Below, one piece after another: positions 8,824-21,553 of a DNA stretch of 55,440 bases (its first letter is position 1; each line of letters opens with the position of its first letter). The position numbers were made by a program, and so were the translations under genes. The notes under the pieces were generated by a model, which did no database searches, was not told where the DNA came from, and saw nothing but the letters and a program-made list of their open reading frames with translations. The DNA is from Methylobacterium isbiliense (GTDB taxonomy: Bacteria > Pseudomonadota > Alphaproteobacteria > Rhizobiales > Beijerinckiaceae). Location: the NCBI RefSeq assembly GCF_022179325.1, contig NZ_BPQQ01000006.1, positions 1-55,440 of the forward strand, given 5' to 3'.

Positions 8824-9063
8824 TCCTTTCGCGGATCTCGGCGCAACGAAACCGGTCGACGTGGCGACGGCAGCCTCTCCGGAGCGGATCGCCATGTCTC
8901 TCGATCCTCCGGCCCAGGGCTCAAGCAGCTGATCCGTGGCGCGGCAGGACCGATCGTGCCTTCCAGCCGCGCTGCACACGGAACAAAGGGAGGAATTCAT
9001 CACTCTTCACCCACGCGGTCCGCACGATGGCGCCATGCCTGACCGATCGGCCCCTACAGGTGG

Positions 9064-9387
9064 TCAGGCCAACGACACGGTGTCGAGCGCAACGATTGGT
9101 GTCCGCATGCGGAACCTTCTTGGCGTCTGCGACGACGCGAAGGGCGCGTTCGATGACGGTAGGGCTGGGCGGTCCGTGGCCGGTTTTGCATAGGGCAGGA
9201 ACCGCTCGACGCCGAGCGGCGGCTCCAGGCGCCGGACCTCGCCGTTCCCGAGGACGGCCGAGAGATCCTCGCCGCGAGCGTCCCGGAGGCGTCCGGCCGT
9301 GGCGTAGCCGATGCCGGCGAAGGTGAGGTCCTCGGCCCGGTGTTCAGCGAGCGTATCGCGGAGCAGCTGCGACATCGACGGGGACAT
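9064..9387 (-). CDS. Hypothetical protein, 107 aa
   Basis: The translation begins MSPSMSQLLRDTLAEHRAED and reads as a globular protein (LTFAGIGYATAGRLRDARGEDL) rather than a shadow. Nearly all third codon positions are G or C, as in neighbouring genes, and GGGAG lies just upstream of the start. Residues after about 80 are low-complexity. It is transcribed towards the AAA+ pair and away from the helicase gene. No family recognised. Confidence 0.45.
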   Translation of the reverse strand: MSPSMSQLLRDTLAEHRAEDLTFAGIGYATAGRLRDARGEDLSAVLGNGEVRRLEPPLGVERFLPYAKPATDRPALPSSNAPFASSQTPRRFRMRTPIVALDTVSLA

Positions 9388-9632
9388 CCACTCCCTGCTG
9401 CCGACACACCGGGTCGGCTTCCACTGCCAGCATCGCCTGGACCGGCAACCTGATCGACCAACCGAAGGTGCCGCAGCACGGGAGAGCGTTGCGAGTCGGT
9501 GTCGCAGAGTCCGGTTGATAACGGGCGCGGCCGTCTCTCGCCGGGCCCGGAAGGCCTTATGGTTCAGGCTCTTCGTGGCCCAGAGCGGAAGCAGGCCACG
9601 TCGCCTCCCTTCCTCGGCAAGCGGAACCGCGG

Positions 9633-12600
9633 ATGTCAGCGCCGGTCAGTCTGCAATTTCCTCCACGGTATGCGGCGTCCGGGAAGGTGCTGGACAATCC
9701 GATACGGCAGCTCGCGCAACCGTCCATGCGCGAGGATGTCGTCGTCGAGCCGTTCGGGACGGGACGGCATCGCGGGCATGTCGCTCGCCGGGTCGATGGT
9801 ACGTCCGTCCTGATCGTGCCGAAAGCGGCCAGCGCGCCGGCGGAGGCCGAACACGCCATCCACGACGCCGGCTTCGATCCGGCGCGCGCGACCGAGAGAG
9901 GCGTCGAGGGCAACTGGATCAGACCTGCGCCGCGCGATCCTGGCGAGCACACGATCGAGGAGGCGGAGGCGGCCTGCCGCGAGGTTCTCGCCTCCTTCCG
10001 TGGCCGGTTCACCTTTCGCGAGGAGAGGCGGGAGAACGGCAGGGTCGTCGAGGTAGGCCTGCGGCCGCCCCAGACGGGCGCGCTCTACGCGATCCTGGCC
10101 CATTGGAAGGTCTCGACCCTTCCCGCGACCGTCGTGATGCCCACGGGCACCGGCAAGACGGAGACCATGCTGGCCGTCATGGCGTGGGAGCGGCTCCCGC
10201 GCCTCCTCGCGGTAGTGCCCGGCGACGCGCTCAGAGACCAGATCGGGGACAAGTTCACCTCGATGGGGCTGTTGCGCGAACTCGGGATCCTCGGCGAGGG
10301 AGCAGGACATCCCCATGTCGGCCTGCTCCGGCACATGCCGAAGACGCCGGACGAGGTCGATCGGATCTTCCGGCGATGCAACGTGGTCGTGGCCACGATG
10401 GCGATCGCCGGACGATGCAGCGACGCGGTCAAGGCCCGCATGGCCGAACTCTGTTCGCACCTCTTCATCGACGAAGCGCATCACATCCCGGCGAAGTCGT
10501 GGGACGCGTTCAGACAGTTCTTCGCCGGCAAGCCGGTGGTGCAGTTCACGGCCACTCCGTTCCGGCGGGACGGCAAGCACGTCGATGGACGGATCGTGTT
10601 CAACTATCCGCTCCGCAAGGCCCAGGCCGAGGGGTACTTCAAGCCCATCGGCTTTCTCGCCGTCGACGAGATCGACCGGCACGAGGCGGACGTCGCGATC
10701 GCATGCGCCGCCATCGACCGACTCGACGCCGACATCGCGGCAGGCTTCCGGCACCTCGTCATGGCCCGCGCGGACGACGTGAAACGGGCGGAAGCGATTC
10801 TGGCCATCTACACCGACCGAGCGCCCGGGCACGAACCGCGTCTGATCCACAGCGGCCTCCCGGGCCGGGAGCGGACCGACGCATTGCGCCGCCTGCGCAG
10901 CGGCGAAACCCGGATCGTGGTCTGCGTCGACATGCTCGGTGAAGGCTTCGATCTGCCCGAGTTGAAGATCGCGGCCATCCACGACCCCCACAAGAGCCTC
11001 GCGATCACGCTGCAGTTCACCGGCCGGTTCACCCGGTACCGCGCCGATCTCGGCGACGCGACGATGATCGCGAACATCGCGGATCCGCGCGTCGAAGAGG
11101 CTCTCCGAAGCCTGTTCGCCGAGGATGCCGACTGGAACGTGATCCTGCGGAACCTCAGCGAAGGAGCGACGGGGCGCCAGGCCCGCCGCTCCGAGCTGCT
11201 CGAAGGCTTCGGAGACGTGCCTGAGGAGGTGTCGCTCCGGAACATCGCGCCCAAGATGAGCGCCGTCGTCTACCGGACAAGCCGCATCCGGTGGAGCCCC
11301 GACCGCTTCGCCGACGGGATCGGGAACGTCGACGTCCACTGGGGCCCCGTCGCCAACCAGAAGGCCCGGCTGATGCTCTTCATCACCGAGGAGCATGAAC
11401 CCGTGCCCTGGGGAGACATCAGGCATCTGCGCAACAAGGAGTGGCACCTCTACGTCCTGCACTGGGACGAGGAGCGAAAGCTGCTCTTCATCAACAGCTC
11501 CAACAACGGTTCCGATCACTTCGATCTCGCGGCTGCGGTCTGCGGGCAGGACGTCGAGTTGATCAAGGGCGAGCGGATCTTCCGAAGCCTTCACGGCATC
11601 ACCCGACTTGTTCTCAACAACCTCGGCCTCAGCCACGTCATCAACCAGAACAACCGCTTCAGCATGCATGTGGGGGCGGACATATCCGATGCCCTCCCGG
11701 AGGCGACGCGGGAGAACAAGAAGAAGTCCAATCTGTTCGGGAGTGGTTTCGAGAACGGCGGCAGGGTGACCGCAGGCTGTTCGCAGAAGGGGCGGGTCTG
11801 GTCCTATCGGATCGCATACGATCTCGCGGAATGGATCGAGTGGTGCCACCAGGTCGGAGCGAAACTCGTCGACGACACCATCTCGACGGCGCGCGTTTTC
11901 GACGGGGTCATACTGCCGAAGCCCGCCAAGGAACGGCCGCCCCATGTCCCGATCGTCATCGAGTGGCCCGAGGCCTTCCTCGAGCGTCCCGAGGATTTGA
12001 TCCAGGTCGAGATCGACGGGACGAGCGTGCCCTTCTTCGAGGCCTCGCTCGACATCGTGGATTTCACCGACACGGGTCCGATCCGGTTCCGCGTGGCCGC
12101 CGGCGACAAGATCGCCAACTACGTGCTCGTCTTCCGCGGCGAGAGCGTCGAGTTCGTTCCGGACAGCGGCTTCGAGGCCGAACTCTCGACCGGCCGTCGG
12201 CGACGGACCCTGACCGAATGGTTCAGGCTCGAGTCCCCGGTCGTACGGTTCGCCAACGGTGCGTCGCTCGAGCACAACGAGCTCTACGAGCTACCGGCTT
12301 CCGCGGACAGGCGGCCCTACGACCGCGACCGCATCGTCGCGCTGGACTGGACCGGCGTGGACATCAGGAAGGAATCTCAGACCCAGGCGAAGCTCGCCGA
12401 CTCCATCCAGCGGCACATGCTCGACCTCGTTCTGGATCCAGCCCACGATCCGCATTTCGAGATCGTCTTCGACGACGACGATGCGGGCGAGGCGGCCGAC
12501 ATTGTCTGCATCCGCGTGGTCGGCAACCGGTTCGTCGTCCATCTCTACCACTGCAAGTACTCGAGCGCAGCCACGGCCGGCGCCCGAGTGGACGACCTCT

Positions 12601-12935
12601 ACGCGGTCTGTGGTCAGACGCAGCGGAGCGTGCGATGGAGAGGCGACGTCGAAGGCCTGCTCCTACACCTCCGGCACCGCGATGAACTCCGCCGGAAGCA
12701 TGCCGAGCGTCGTGGGACCGCCTTCGTCACGCGCTTCGAGCGCGGGGATGCGAAGGTGCTGCAGGAGCTTGCGCGAAAGCTCCCCTTCCTGGTTCCCGAA
12801 TTCAGGATCTCGATCGTGCAGCCAGGACTGTCCCGCGCCGATGCGGGAACCGGACAGCTCGAATTGCTCGCGGTGACGGAGACCTATCTGAAGGAGACCT
12901 ACGGGATCGCCATGGAGGTGATCGCGAGCGCTTGA
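9633..12935 (+). CDS. SF2 DEAH-box helicase with C-terminal nuclease-like domain
   Basis: An 1100-residue protein. Motif I is PTGTGKT at 170-176, motif II DEAH at 280-283, a TATPFRRDG motif III-like segment lies near 305, and the second RecA domain holds GEGFDLPELK and a QFTGRFTRYR motif VI near 461. Residues ~560-900 are an unrecognised middle region. Near 940-1000 a beta-rich segment shows EAADIV (Asp956), a strand, then LYHCKYSS (His973-Cys974-Lys975), the spacing of a PD-(D/E)xK nuclease active site with HCK in place of ExK. Such helicase-nuclease fusions are typical of restriction or anti-phage systems. Function here is inferred; no methylase gene is nearby. The start at 9633 lacks a strong ribosome-binding site. 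Confidence 0.82.
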   Translation: MSAPVSLQFPPRYAASGKVLDNPIRQLAQPSMREDVVVEPFGTGRHRGHVARRVDGTSVLIVPKAASAPAEAEHAIHDAGFDPARATERGVEGNWIRPAPRDPGEHTIEEAEAACREVLASFRGRFTFREERRENGRVVEVGLRPPQTGALYAILAHWKVSTLPATVVMPTGTGKTETMLAVMAWERLPRLLAVVPGDALRDQIGDKFTSMGLLRELGILGEGAGHPHVGLLRHMPKTPDEVDRIFRRCNVVVATMAIAGRCSDAVKARMAELCSHLFIDEAHHIPAKSWDAFRQFFAGKPVVQFTATPFRRDGKHVDGRIVFNYPLRKAQAEGYFKPIGFLAVDEIDRHEADVAIACAAIDRLDADIAAGFRHLVMARADDVKRAEAILAIYTDRAPGHEPRLIHSGLPGRERTDALRRLRSGETRIVVCVDMLGEGFDLPELKIAAIHDPHKSLAITLQFTGRFTRYRADLGDATMIANIADPRVEEALRSLFAEDADWNVILRNLSEGATGRQARRSELLEGFGDVPEEVSLRNIAPKMSAVVYRTSRIRWSPDRFADGIGNVDVHWGPVANQKARLMLFITEEHEPVPWGDIRHLRNKEWHLYVLHWDEERKLLFINSSNNGSDHFDLAAAVCGQDVELIKGERIFRSLHGITRLVLNNLGLSHVINQNNRFSMHVGADISDALPEATRENKKKSNLFGSGFENGGRVTAGCSQKGRVWSYRIAYDLAEWIEWCHQVGAKLVDDTISTARVFDGVILPKPAKERPPHVPIVIEWPEAFLERPEDLIQVEIDGTSVPFFEASLDIVDFTDTGPIRFRVAAGDKIANYVLVFRGESVEFVPDSGFEAELSTGRRRRTLTEWFRLESPVVRFANGASLEHNELYELPASADRRPYDRDRIVALDWTGVDIRKESQTQAKLADSIQRHMLDLVLDPAHDPHFEIVFDDDDAGEAADIVCIRVVGNRFVVHLYHCKYSSAATAGARVDDLYAVCGQTQRSVRWRGDVEGLLLHLRHRDELRRKHAERRGTAFVTRFERGDAKVLQELARKLPFLVPEFRISIVQPGLSRADAGTGQLELLAVTETYLKETYGIAMEVIASA

Positions 12936-13042
12936 TGGACCCGATCCGACCGCGCCATGATCAGGCCCATCGTCGGGTGTGTTCTCGTAGGGGCATCGGG
13001 TCCAGATGAAGCCGCCTGACCGGGACGGTATGGCTGATCCGC

Positions 13043-13315
13043 TCAACGAAAGAGGCTCAGCCGCGCCTCGTAGTCCGCATCGTCTTCGCCGGGATCACGC
13101 TGCAGCTCGTAATGCTCGAGGTCGAAGGTCGGGATGGCGGGATCGAGATCTCCAAGCGCGGCAACGTATTCCGAATGGCGACGCACGAGATCCTCGACGA
13201 GAGTAGATACGTCGACGTTGTCCAGCTTCGCCACGCGCTGCGCGGCCTCGTAGACGTCCGCCTTGATCGCGACCTGAACCGTCCCGGCCATGCCGTGGGC
13301 ACCTCGAATTCCCAT
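13043..13315 (-). CDS. Ribbon-helix-helix-like protein (antitoxin or small repressor type)
   Basis: A 90-residue protein with TVQVAIKADVYEAAQRVAKL, then STLVEDLVRRHSEYVAAL, the strand-helix-helix pattern of the MetJ/Arc/CopG fold, followed by an acidic tail (DLDPAIPTFDLEHYELQRDP). Starts at 13315 (MGIRGAH) and 13291 are both possible; 13315 has AGGA upstream. It converges on the helicase gene with about 100 bases between the stops. A partner toxin is not seen next to it, so a role as a stand-alone regulator is as likely as an antitoxin. Confidence 0.65.
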   Translation of the reverse strand: MGIRGAHGMAGTVQVAIKADVYEAAQRVAKLDNVDVSTLVEDLVRRHSEYVAALGDLDPAIPTFDLEHYELQRDPGEDDADYEARLSLFR

Positions 13316-13611
13316 CGGATCCAATCCTACCTCAAATGCCGCACAACCCGCCACAGGACGGCACGTTCGTCATTCACTCCCGCATTTTCGCCGACGGACC
13401 GCATCTGAAACGGAACCAGGATTTCGGCGACTGTAGAAGGGCGAACGATGCCCCCGCGCCGACCGCGCCAGGGTACCACCGTGCTCGTTCCGACGAATGG
13501 GCAAGCGCACGCGTCGCTTCGCGACCCGCTCACCTCCATCGCGCGGTGGTCTTCGGAACCCAGGTCGGCTCCGAGGGTCGGCCATTTTCCGATCCACCAA
13601 CGGACAGGACT

Positions 13612-14016
13612 TCAGCTCCGCTCGCCGCGCCCGGAAATCATGACGGCCTCGCTGTGCCGGTAGCGGGCGAACTGCTCCCGTAGGCCGCGGATCTCCGCCC
13701 TCAGGGTGGCATCGTGCTGCTCCAGCTGCAGAAAGCGGCGTTCGGGCTTCGGGCTGGCCTCGGGCTCGTCGGCGGGCTTTTCCTGCGACTGCGCCAGACC
13801 GGGCGCGTCCACGACCCCCTGGAGGAGCGCCTTGGCCTTCGGATCCTTGTGGAGCGTCTGCCGGTCGAAGCCGCAGGCGATCGCGATCGCCGGCAGGTTC
13901 GGGCGGCCGTTCCCGGTCGGCAGCGGCTCCCCGACAGTCGGCAGCCGGTCCAGATGGGCCTGCAGCGTCCCGATGTGCCGCTCGCCGAGCTCGCAGCACG
14001 GTTCCGAAGCCGTCAA
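13612..14016 (-). CDS. Recombinase-associated-type small protein (DNA-binding plus coiled coil)
   Basis: A 134-residue protein with LPTGNGRPNLPAIAIACGFD then RQTLHKDPKAKALLQ, a segment that looks like a helix-turn-helix for reading short DNA, and a C-terminal heptad region (QLEQHDATLRAEIRGLREQF) predicting a coiled coil. From memory, proteins of this layout often sit next to groups of tyrosine recombinases in alphaproteobacteria; none is present here, so this may be an orphan left by a lost element. The start is TTG at 14016, overlapping the stop of a small upstream frame (TTGA), which suggests coupling. Confidence 0.5.
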   Translation of the reverse strand: MTASEPCCELGERHIGTLQAHLDRLPTVGEPLPTGNGRPNLPAIAIACGFDRQTLHKDPKAKALLQGVVDAPGLAQSQEKPADEPEASPKPERRFLQLEQHDATLRAEIRGLREQFARYRHSEAVMISGRGERS

Positions 14017-14156
14017 CTGTTCGGCCGACCTCCGGCTCGCGCCTTCTTCGGCATCGCCTGCTTGGGCAGCGACAGGCCGAGCTTCTCGCGGAGCGCGATG
14101 TCGGTCTGTTTCCGACCGACCGGCTGCGGCATGGCAGCAGTCACGGAGAGCGGCAT
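14013..14156 (-). CDS. Possible 47-aa basic protein, coupled to the gene at 13612
   Basis: A short frame (starting MPLSVTAAMPQPVGRK, ending KKARAGGRPNS) whose TGA stop overlaps the TTG start of the next gene. It may equally be the 3' end of a decayed longer gene, since the frame stays open upstream into the CDF gene's 3' end. Basic and small; no family recognised. Confidence 0.25.
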   Translation of the reverse strand: MPLSVTAAMPQPVGRKQTDIALREKLGLSLPKQAMPKKARAGGRPNS

Positions 14157-14286
14157 GGTGGTCACGGGGAAGGACGTGGCCTTCGATGGAGGCCGGTCAG
14201 CAGATGCCTGCCGATCCGACGGGCATTTCGGACTGGTCGATGGACAGCCCCCTGCGGCCTGCTCCTCGTCCCGCGCGCAGGCCGCG

Positions 14287-15204
14287 TCACACGCGCAGAT
14301 CCGGAGCCTCGGCGGCCAGTTGCGGGTCCTCGATCTGCAGGGTGACGTGCTCGATGCCGAAGCGCTCCTTCATCAGCACACGGGCGGCCCTGAGCACCCG
14401 CACATTCTCGGTCGCCTCGACGACGACCAGGTGGGCGCTCATCGCATCGAAGCCGGAGGTCAGCGTCCAGACGTGCAGGTCGTAGACCCGCTGCACCCCC
14501 GGAATGGCCCCGAGCGAGTTCGCCACCTCGGCGAGGTCGATGCCCGGCGGCGTGCCTTCGAGCAGGATGTGGATAGCCTCGTTCAGGAGGCGCCACGTTC
14601 GCGGCACGATGAAGAGCCCGATACCCGCACCGACCAGAGGGTCGACCCAGCGCCAACCGGTGCCCATCACGACCAGAGCCGCGACGATGACGCCGACCGA
14701 GCCCAGCATGTCGGAGAGGACCTCGAAGTAGGCCCCCCTGACGTTCAGGCTCTCGGATGAACCGCTTGCCAGCAGTTTCATGCTCACGAGGTTCACGCCC
14801 AGGCCGACGAACGCGACCAGCATCATCGGCCAGCCGAGGATCTCGGTCGGCTCGACGAACCGGCGGTAGGCCTCGTAGAGGATGTAGGCCGTCACCCCGA
14901 GGAGCACGACGGCGTTGGCGAGAGCCGCCAGGATCTCGAAGCGCATGTAGCCGAAGCTCTTGTCAGGCGTCGCGGCCTTGCCCGCGTAGTGGATGGCGAG
15001 CAGCGACAGGGCGAGGCCGCCGGCGTCGGTGACCATGTGCGCGGCGTCGGCGAGCAAGGCGAGGCTGCCGGTGAGGAGCCCGCCGATCACCTCGGCCACC
15101 ATGTATGTCAGCGTCAGTCCCAAGGCCCAGCCGAGGCGGCCCTTGTTCTTGGCCGCGGCCGAACCGGTGGGGAGCCCGCTCCCGTGAGAATGTCCGTGTC
15201 CCAT
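14287..15204 (-). CDS. czcD: CDF-family cation efflux protein (CzcD/ZitB type)
   Basis: A 305-residue inner-membrane cation/proton antiporter that exports Zn, Cd, Co or similar ions from the cytoplasm. The N-terminus is His-rich (MGHGHSHG), followed by six predicted membrane helices and a soluble C-terminal dimer domain (VQRVYDLHVWTLTSG). The metal site in helix 2 is HMVTD (His56, Asp60). In helix 5 the usual His-x-x-x-Asp is Glu161-x-x-x-Asp165 (EVLSD), a substitution that may change ion preference. It is the last gene of the first RND operon, 49 bases after the preceding gene. Confidence 0.92.
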   Translation of the reverse strand: MGHGHSHGSGLPTGSAAAKNKGRLGWALGLTLTYMVAEVIGGLLTGSLALLADAAHMVTDAGGLALSLLAIHYAGKAATPDKSFGYMRFEILAALANAVVLLGVTAYILYEAYRRFVEPTEILGWPMMLVAFVGLGVNLVSMKLLASGSSESLNVRGAYFEVLSDMLGSVGVIVAALVVMGTGWRWVDPLVGAGIGLFIVPRTWRLLNEAIHILLEGTPPGIDLAEVANSLGAIPGVQRVYDLHVWTLTSGFDAMSAHLVVVEATENVRVLRAARVLMKERFGIEHVTLQIEDPQLAAEAPDLRV

Positions 15205-15253
15205 GCGTGTTCGCGTCCCCTCGATGACTGCGCGAAGGCGTGCGGGAGCCCGG

Positions 15254-15829
15254 CTACCGGGCGCCCGTCGATCGGTGTGAGGCGGATCCGAAGAGTTCGG
15301 CGACGTGGTCGGAGGCCGGATGGCCGGCCTGCTCGCGGTGACGCTCCGAGCAGCGGGCGAAGCCGCCGCCCTCGCTCACCATGACGATCTGCTCGCCCCA
15401 GCCGGACGCGGTCCGGATGCCCAGCATCACGCCCGGCGGCCACAGGAGCGAGCGCAGATAGGGACCGGGCCGGGGCTTGCCGTGCCGGCGGATCCCCTCG
15501 GTCAGGATCGACGCGTACAGGTCCGACCTCTCGGGATCGGCCAGGATCCGGCTGAACCAGATCACGCGTTGCAGACCCTCGTCGCGGCAGACGTCGAGGA
15601 TGATCTCCTGGGTGTCGCGGCCGAGAGCGGGTGCCTGGCCCTGGAAGTAGATCAGGGCCGTGATGTTGGCCTCGCGGTCCACCAGGGTCGGCCTGGGCAC
15701 CTCGGTCACCGGTCCCCAGGCCAGCCCGTAGGGCGCCTCGACGGACGGCAGCTCGGCGCCTCCGGCGGCGGCCTGCAGGCCCCAGGCGAACACGAGCATG
15801 GCAGACAGCCTGCGACACCGGCTGAACAC
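15254..15829 (-). CDS. Exported hypothetical protein in the czc operon
   Basis: A 191-residue protein with a short basic N-terminus and hydrophobic segment (AMLVFAWGLQAAAGGAE) consistent with a signal peptide ending near residue 25, so probably periplasmic. The body has TALIYFQGQAP and YLRSLLWPPGVMLGI but no motif I recognise. It starts with GTG, with GGAG six bases upstream placed inside the end of the pump gene, so it is co-translated with czcA. An ATG at residue 11 is an alternative start. Confidence 0.65.
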   Translation of the reverse strand: MFSRCRRLSAMLVFAWGLQAAAGGAELPSVEAPYGLAWGPVTEVPRPTLVDREANITALIYFQGQAPALGRDTQEIILDVCRDEGLQRVIWFSRILADPERSDLYASILTEGIRRHGKPRPGPYLRSLLWPPGVMLGIRTASGWGEQIVMVSEGGGFARCSERHREQAGHPASDHVAELFGSASHRSTGAR

Positions 15830-15832
15830 GCT

Positions 15833-19092
<3,260 letters not shown>

Positions 19093-19096
<4 letters not shown>

Positions 19097-20427
19097 TGGT
19101 CGTGATCGGCTTCACTCTTCCCGAGCTCGGCCTTGAGGAGGAAGCTGTTGCCGACCGCGATGTCCTCGCCCGGCCTCAGCCCGGAGACGACCTCGAAGGC
19201 ATCGTCGTCGGAGCGCCCGAGCTCGACCTTGCGCTTCTCGAAGCCCTCGTCCGTGCGCACGAAGACGACGCGCCTGCCCTCGACAGTCTGGAGCGCCACC
19301 TTCGGCACCCGGACCGGGACTTGGTCCTGCGCGACCTCGACCTCGGCGGTGACGTAGGTGCCGGGGCGCCACGCCATGTCCTTGTTCGGCAGGGCGACGA
19401 CGACCCGGGCCGAGCGCGTGTCGGCGTTGAGAAGGGGGCTGACGAAGATGACCTTGCCCTGCTCCTGTCGCGCGCCGGCTTCCTGGCCCGCCTTGACTGC
19501 GACCGGCGCGCCCTCCCGGACCTTGGCGAGGTCGACGGTCGAGACCGAGAGTTCGATCCAAACGGTCGAGAGGTCCGCGACGGTGTAGAGGTCGGAGGGG
19601 TCGCCCTCCTTGCCGACGGCAGTGCCGACGTCGACCTTGCGCTCGACGATGCGCCCGGCGAGCGGCGAGCGCAGCTCGTACTGGCGGAGCGTCGAGGTGT
19701 TCGGCGTCGCCTCGTCCTGCTTGGCGAGCTTGGCCACCTCCGCCGCGTTCAGGCCGAGTGCCGAGAGCTTCTGCCGGGCGAGGTCCTGGCGCAGGACCGC
19801 CTCGGTGTAGACGGCCTTGGCGTTCAGGTAGGCCGACTCGGCCGAGACCCGCTTGTCCCAGAGCGCCTGCTGCCGGTCGAAGTTGGTCTTCTCCAGTTCA
19901 GCCCGCACCACCGCGGTGAGGTACTCGCTCTTGGCGTCGGCGACCTCGCGGCTGTCGAGGACGGCCACGACCTCGTCCTTCCGCACGGCATCGCCCAGGC
20001 GCTTGCGCATCTCGGCCACGGTACCGACGACCTTGGCCGGCACCCGAGCGATCCGGTCGGTGTCGGGCGTGATGGTGCCGGGCACGAGGATGTGCCGGGA
20101 CAGCGTCCCGCCGTCGGCCTTGGCCACCTTGATGTCCTGGTTCTCGACCTGCTCGGCGGACATCTTGATGTGCCCCTCCTCGCCCTCGGCTTCGGAATGG
20201 GCGTGCTCGCCTTCGGCGTGGCCTCTGTCACCGGCCTTCGCAGCTCCGGCCGAGGGGAGAGCCGAGGGCATCGCGGGGGTGGTCGAGATTGCGGCGGCCG
20301 GAGCGGACTTGGACGGGGTGAGGCCCGCCGAGGCGAGAACGCCTTGGACGAAGCCGGTTACGGCGGGAACGGCGGCGCCCAGGAGGACACCGGCGGCCAC
20401 GAGGATCACGGTCAGGATAATGCGCAT
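19093..20427 (-). CDS. czcB: RND periplasmic adaptor, CzcB type (copy 1)
   Basis: A 444-residue membrane-fusion protein that would join CzcA to an outer-membrane channel. An N-terminal membrane anchor (MRIILTVILVAAGVLLGAAV) is followed by a His/Glu-rich linker (HAEGEHAHSEAEGEEGH) that could bind metal, a lipoyl/hairpin region with long helices (ADAKSEYLTAVVRAELEKTN), a beta-barrel (LAGRIVERKVDVGTAVGKEG) and a C-terminal domain. It overlaps czcA by four bases. No czcC-like outer-membrane gene precedes it; instead the upstream gene encodes a small Cys/His membrane protein. Confidence 0.93.
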
Positions 20428-20552
20428 GGTTGCCTACTCGGCAGGGATCCGGAGCGGAGGTTCGGGCGTCCCCGTCCGGCCCCGTCCGACGGGGCGCGGG
20501 GCTGGCCCCCGGGCCGTAGGGCGCCGGTTCGGACGCGCGCGTTCGCGCCGCC

Positions 20553-20921
20553 TCAGGCTCGCGGGGGTCTGGCCAGGCAGTCCGGAGCGAGCGAGGTCAT
20601 CGCCTCGTTCACGCGAGCGTAGCGCGGCCGGGGCGAGCGCGGGGTCGGGGCAGGCACCCCGACGTCCAGGATGGCCAGCACGTGGCAGCCGCAGTGAAGA
20701 TGCCCGGCCAGACCGGGGTCCCCGGTTTCCGCTCCACCCGGAGGAGCGTCGAGCGAGGCGACGAGTTCGGTCTGGTCGTGGCCGCGATGGAACGCGACGT
20801 CGTCGACGACATCGGACATCGGCGTTCCGATGATCAGCACCAGAACGAGCGCGACCATGCGGGCGGCGGTCGTCCGCCACCCGGCCACCGCCAGGGTCCT
20901 GTGGCGCCGTGCCGAGAACAT
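20553..20921 (-). CDS. Small membrane-anchored Cys/His protein upstream of czcB (PPR-tail family)
   Basis: A 122-residue protein with one N-terminal hydrophobic helix (MVALVLVLIIGTPMSDVV), then His residues (FHRGHDQ), a Cys/His cluster GHLHCGCH at ~73-80, and a tail ending CLARPPRA. It most likely faces the periplasm and could bind a metal ion. AAGGAGC lies upstream of the ATG at 20921, which decides that start over a longer low-complexity frame. Proteins with the same layout and a PPR tail sit just before each of the other three RND adaptor genes in this window. It resembles DUF2946-type proteins in layout; the function is not known to me. Confidence 0.7.
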   Translation of the reverse strand: MFSARRHRTLAVAGWRTTAARMVALVLVLIIGTPMSDVVDDVAFHRGHDQTELVASLDAPPGGAETGDPGLAGHLHCGCHVLAILDVGVPAPTPRSPRPRYARVNEAMTSLAPDCLARPPRA

Positions 20922-21207
20922 CGTGCTCCTTATGCGCGATCGATGCCCCGACCTACAAGCGAGGGCATGAACGTCGCACACGACTGCGGTGCCGTCGTGG
21001 GGAGGCCCGCCCCGGCGTGCTGCCGGAGCGGGCCGATCACGGTGCGTGAAGTGGGCTGGATCGCACCGTGAAGGCGGTGCCGCGAACGCGCGGGGACTCT
21101 GCCGCGAGGGCGTAGCCGATGCCTGCGGCGAACCGGGTGAAGGCGATCGGCGGAGGCGGCAGCCGCATGCCGGCACCCTTCGCGTCCGAGCCTTCCCCGT
21201 CCGTGCA

Positions 21208-21456
21208 TCATTTGTGGCCGTGTCCGTGGTTGTGGCCGTCCTTGGCGGAGTGGGCCGGCCGGCCGTCGGGCCCCTTCTCCTGCGCCTCGCGGACGCGCGG
21301 GTCGTCACGGTGGGTCGGCCCTCCCGAAACGTTGCCCGTGTTCGGAGCCGCCAGCTCGGGCTTGTCGGCGTTGCCGTGTCCATCGACGGCCAAGGCAGGG
21401 GCCGAGGCTCCGGCCAGCAATCCTGCGGCAAGAGCGGCGGCGAGGATGCGCGTCAT
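21208..21456 (-). CDS. Small exported His-rich protein
   Basis: An 82-residue protein with a clear signal peptide (MTRILAAALAAGLLAGASAPALA) and a mature part rich in charged residues ending GHNHGHGHK. The terminal His/Gly run suggests Zn, Ni or Co binding in the periplasm. It is the first small gene of the czc operon 1 region on the minus strand, separated from the next gene by about 290 bases with no recognisable gene. Metal binding is inferred from composition only. Confidence 0.65.
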   Translation of the reverse strand: MTRILAAALAAGLLAGASAPALAVDGHGNADKPELAAPNTGNVSGGPTHRDDPRVREAQEKGPDGRPAHSAKDGHNHGHGHK

Positions 21457-21553
21457 CGGTCCGTCTCCGATCTCCCTGCGGCGTCGGCCGCGTTCGGAGG
21501 TGGAGATAGCCAGGCCATTTGTCGTCGGATCGCCGCGTTCGTGACGAAGTGTG

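Noticed and set aside
9636-12275. 879-codon minus-strand frame antisense to the helicase
   Set aside because: The plus-strand helicase has ordered motifs I, II, III and VI; the antisense frame has none.
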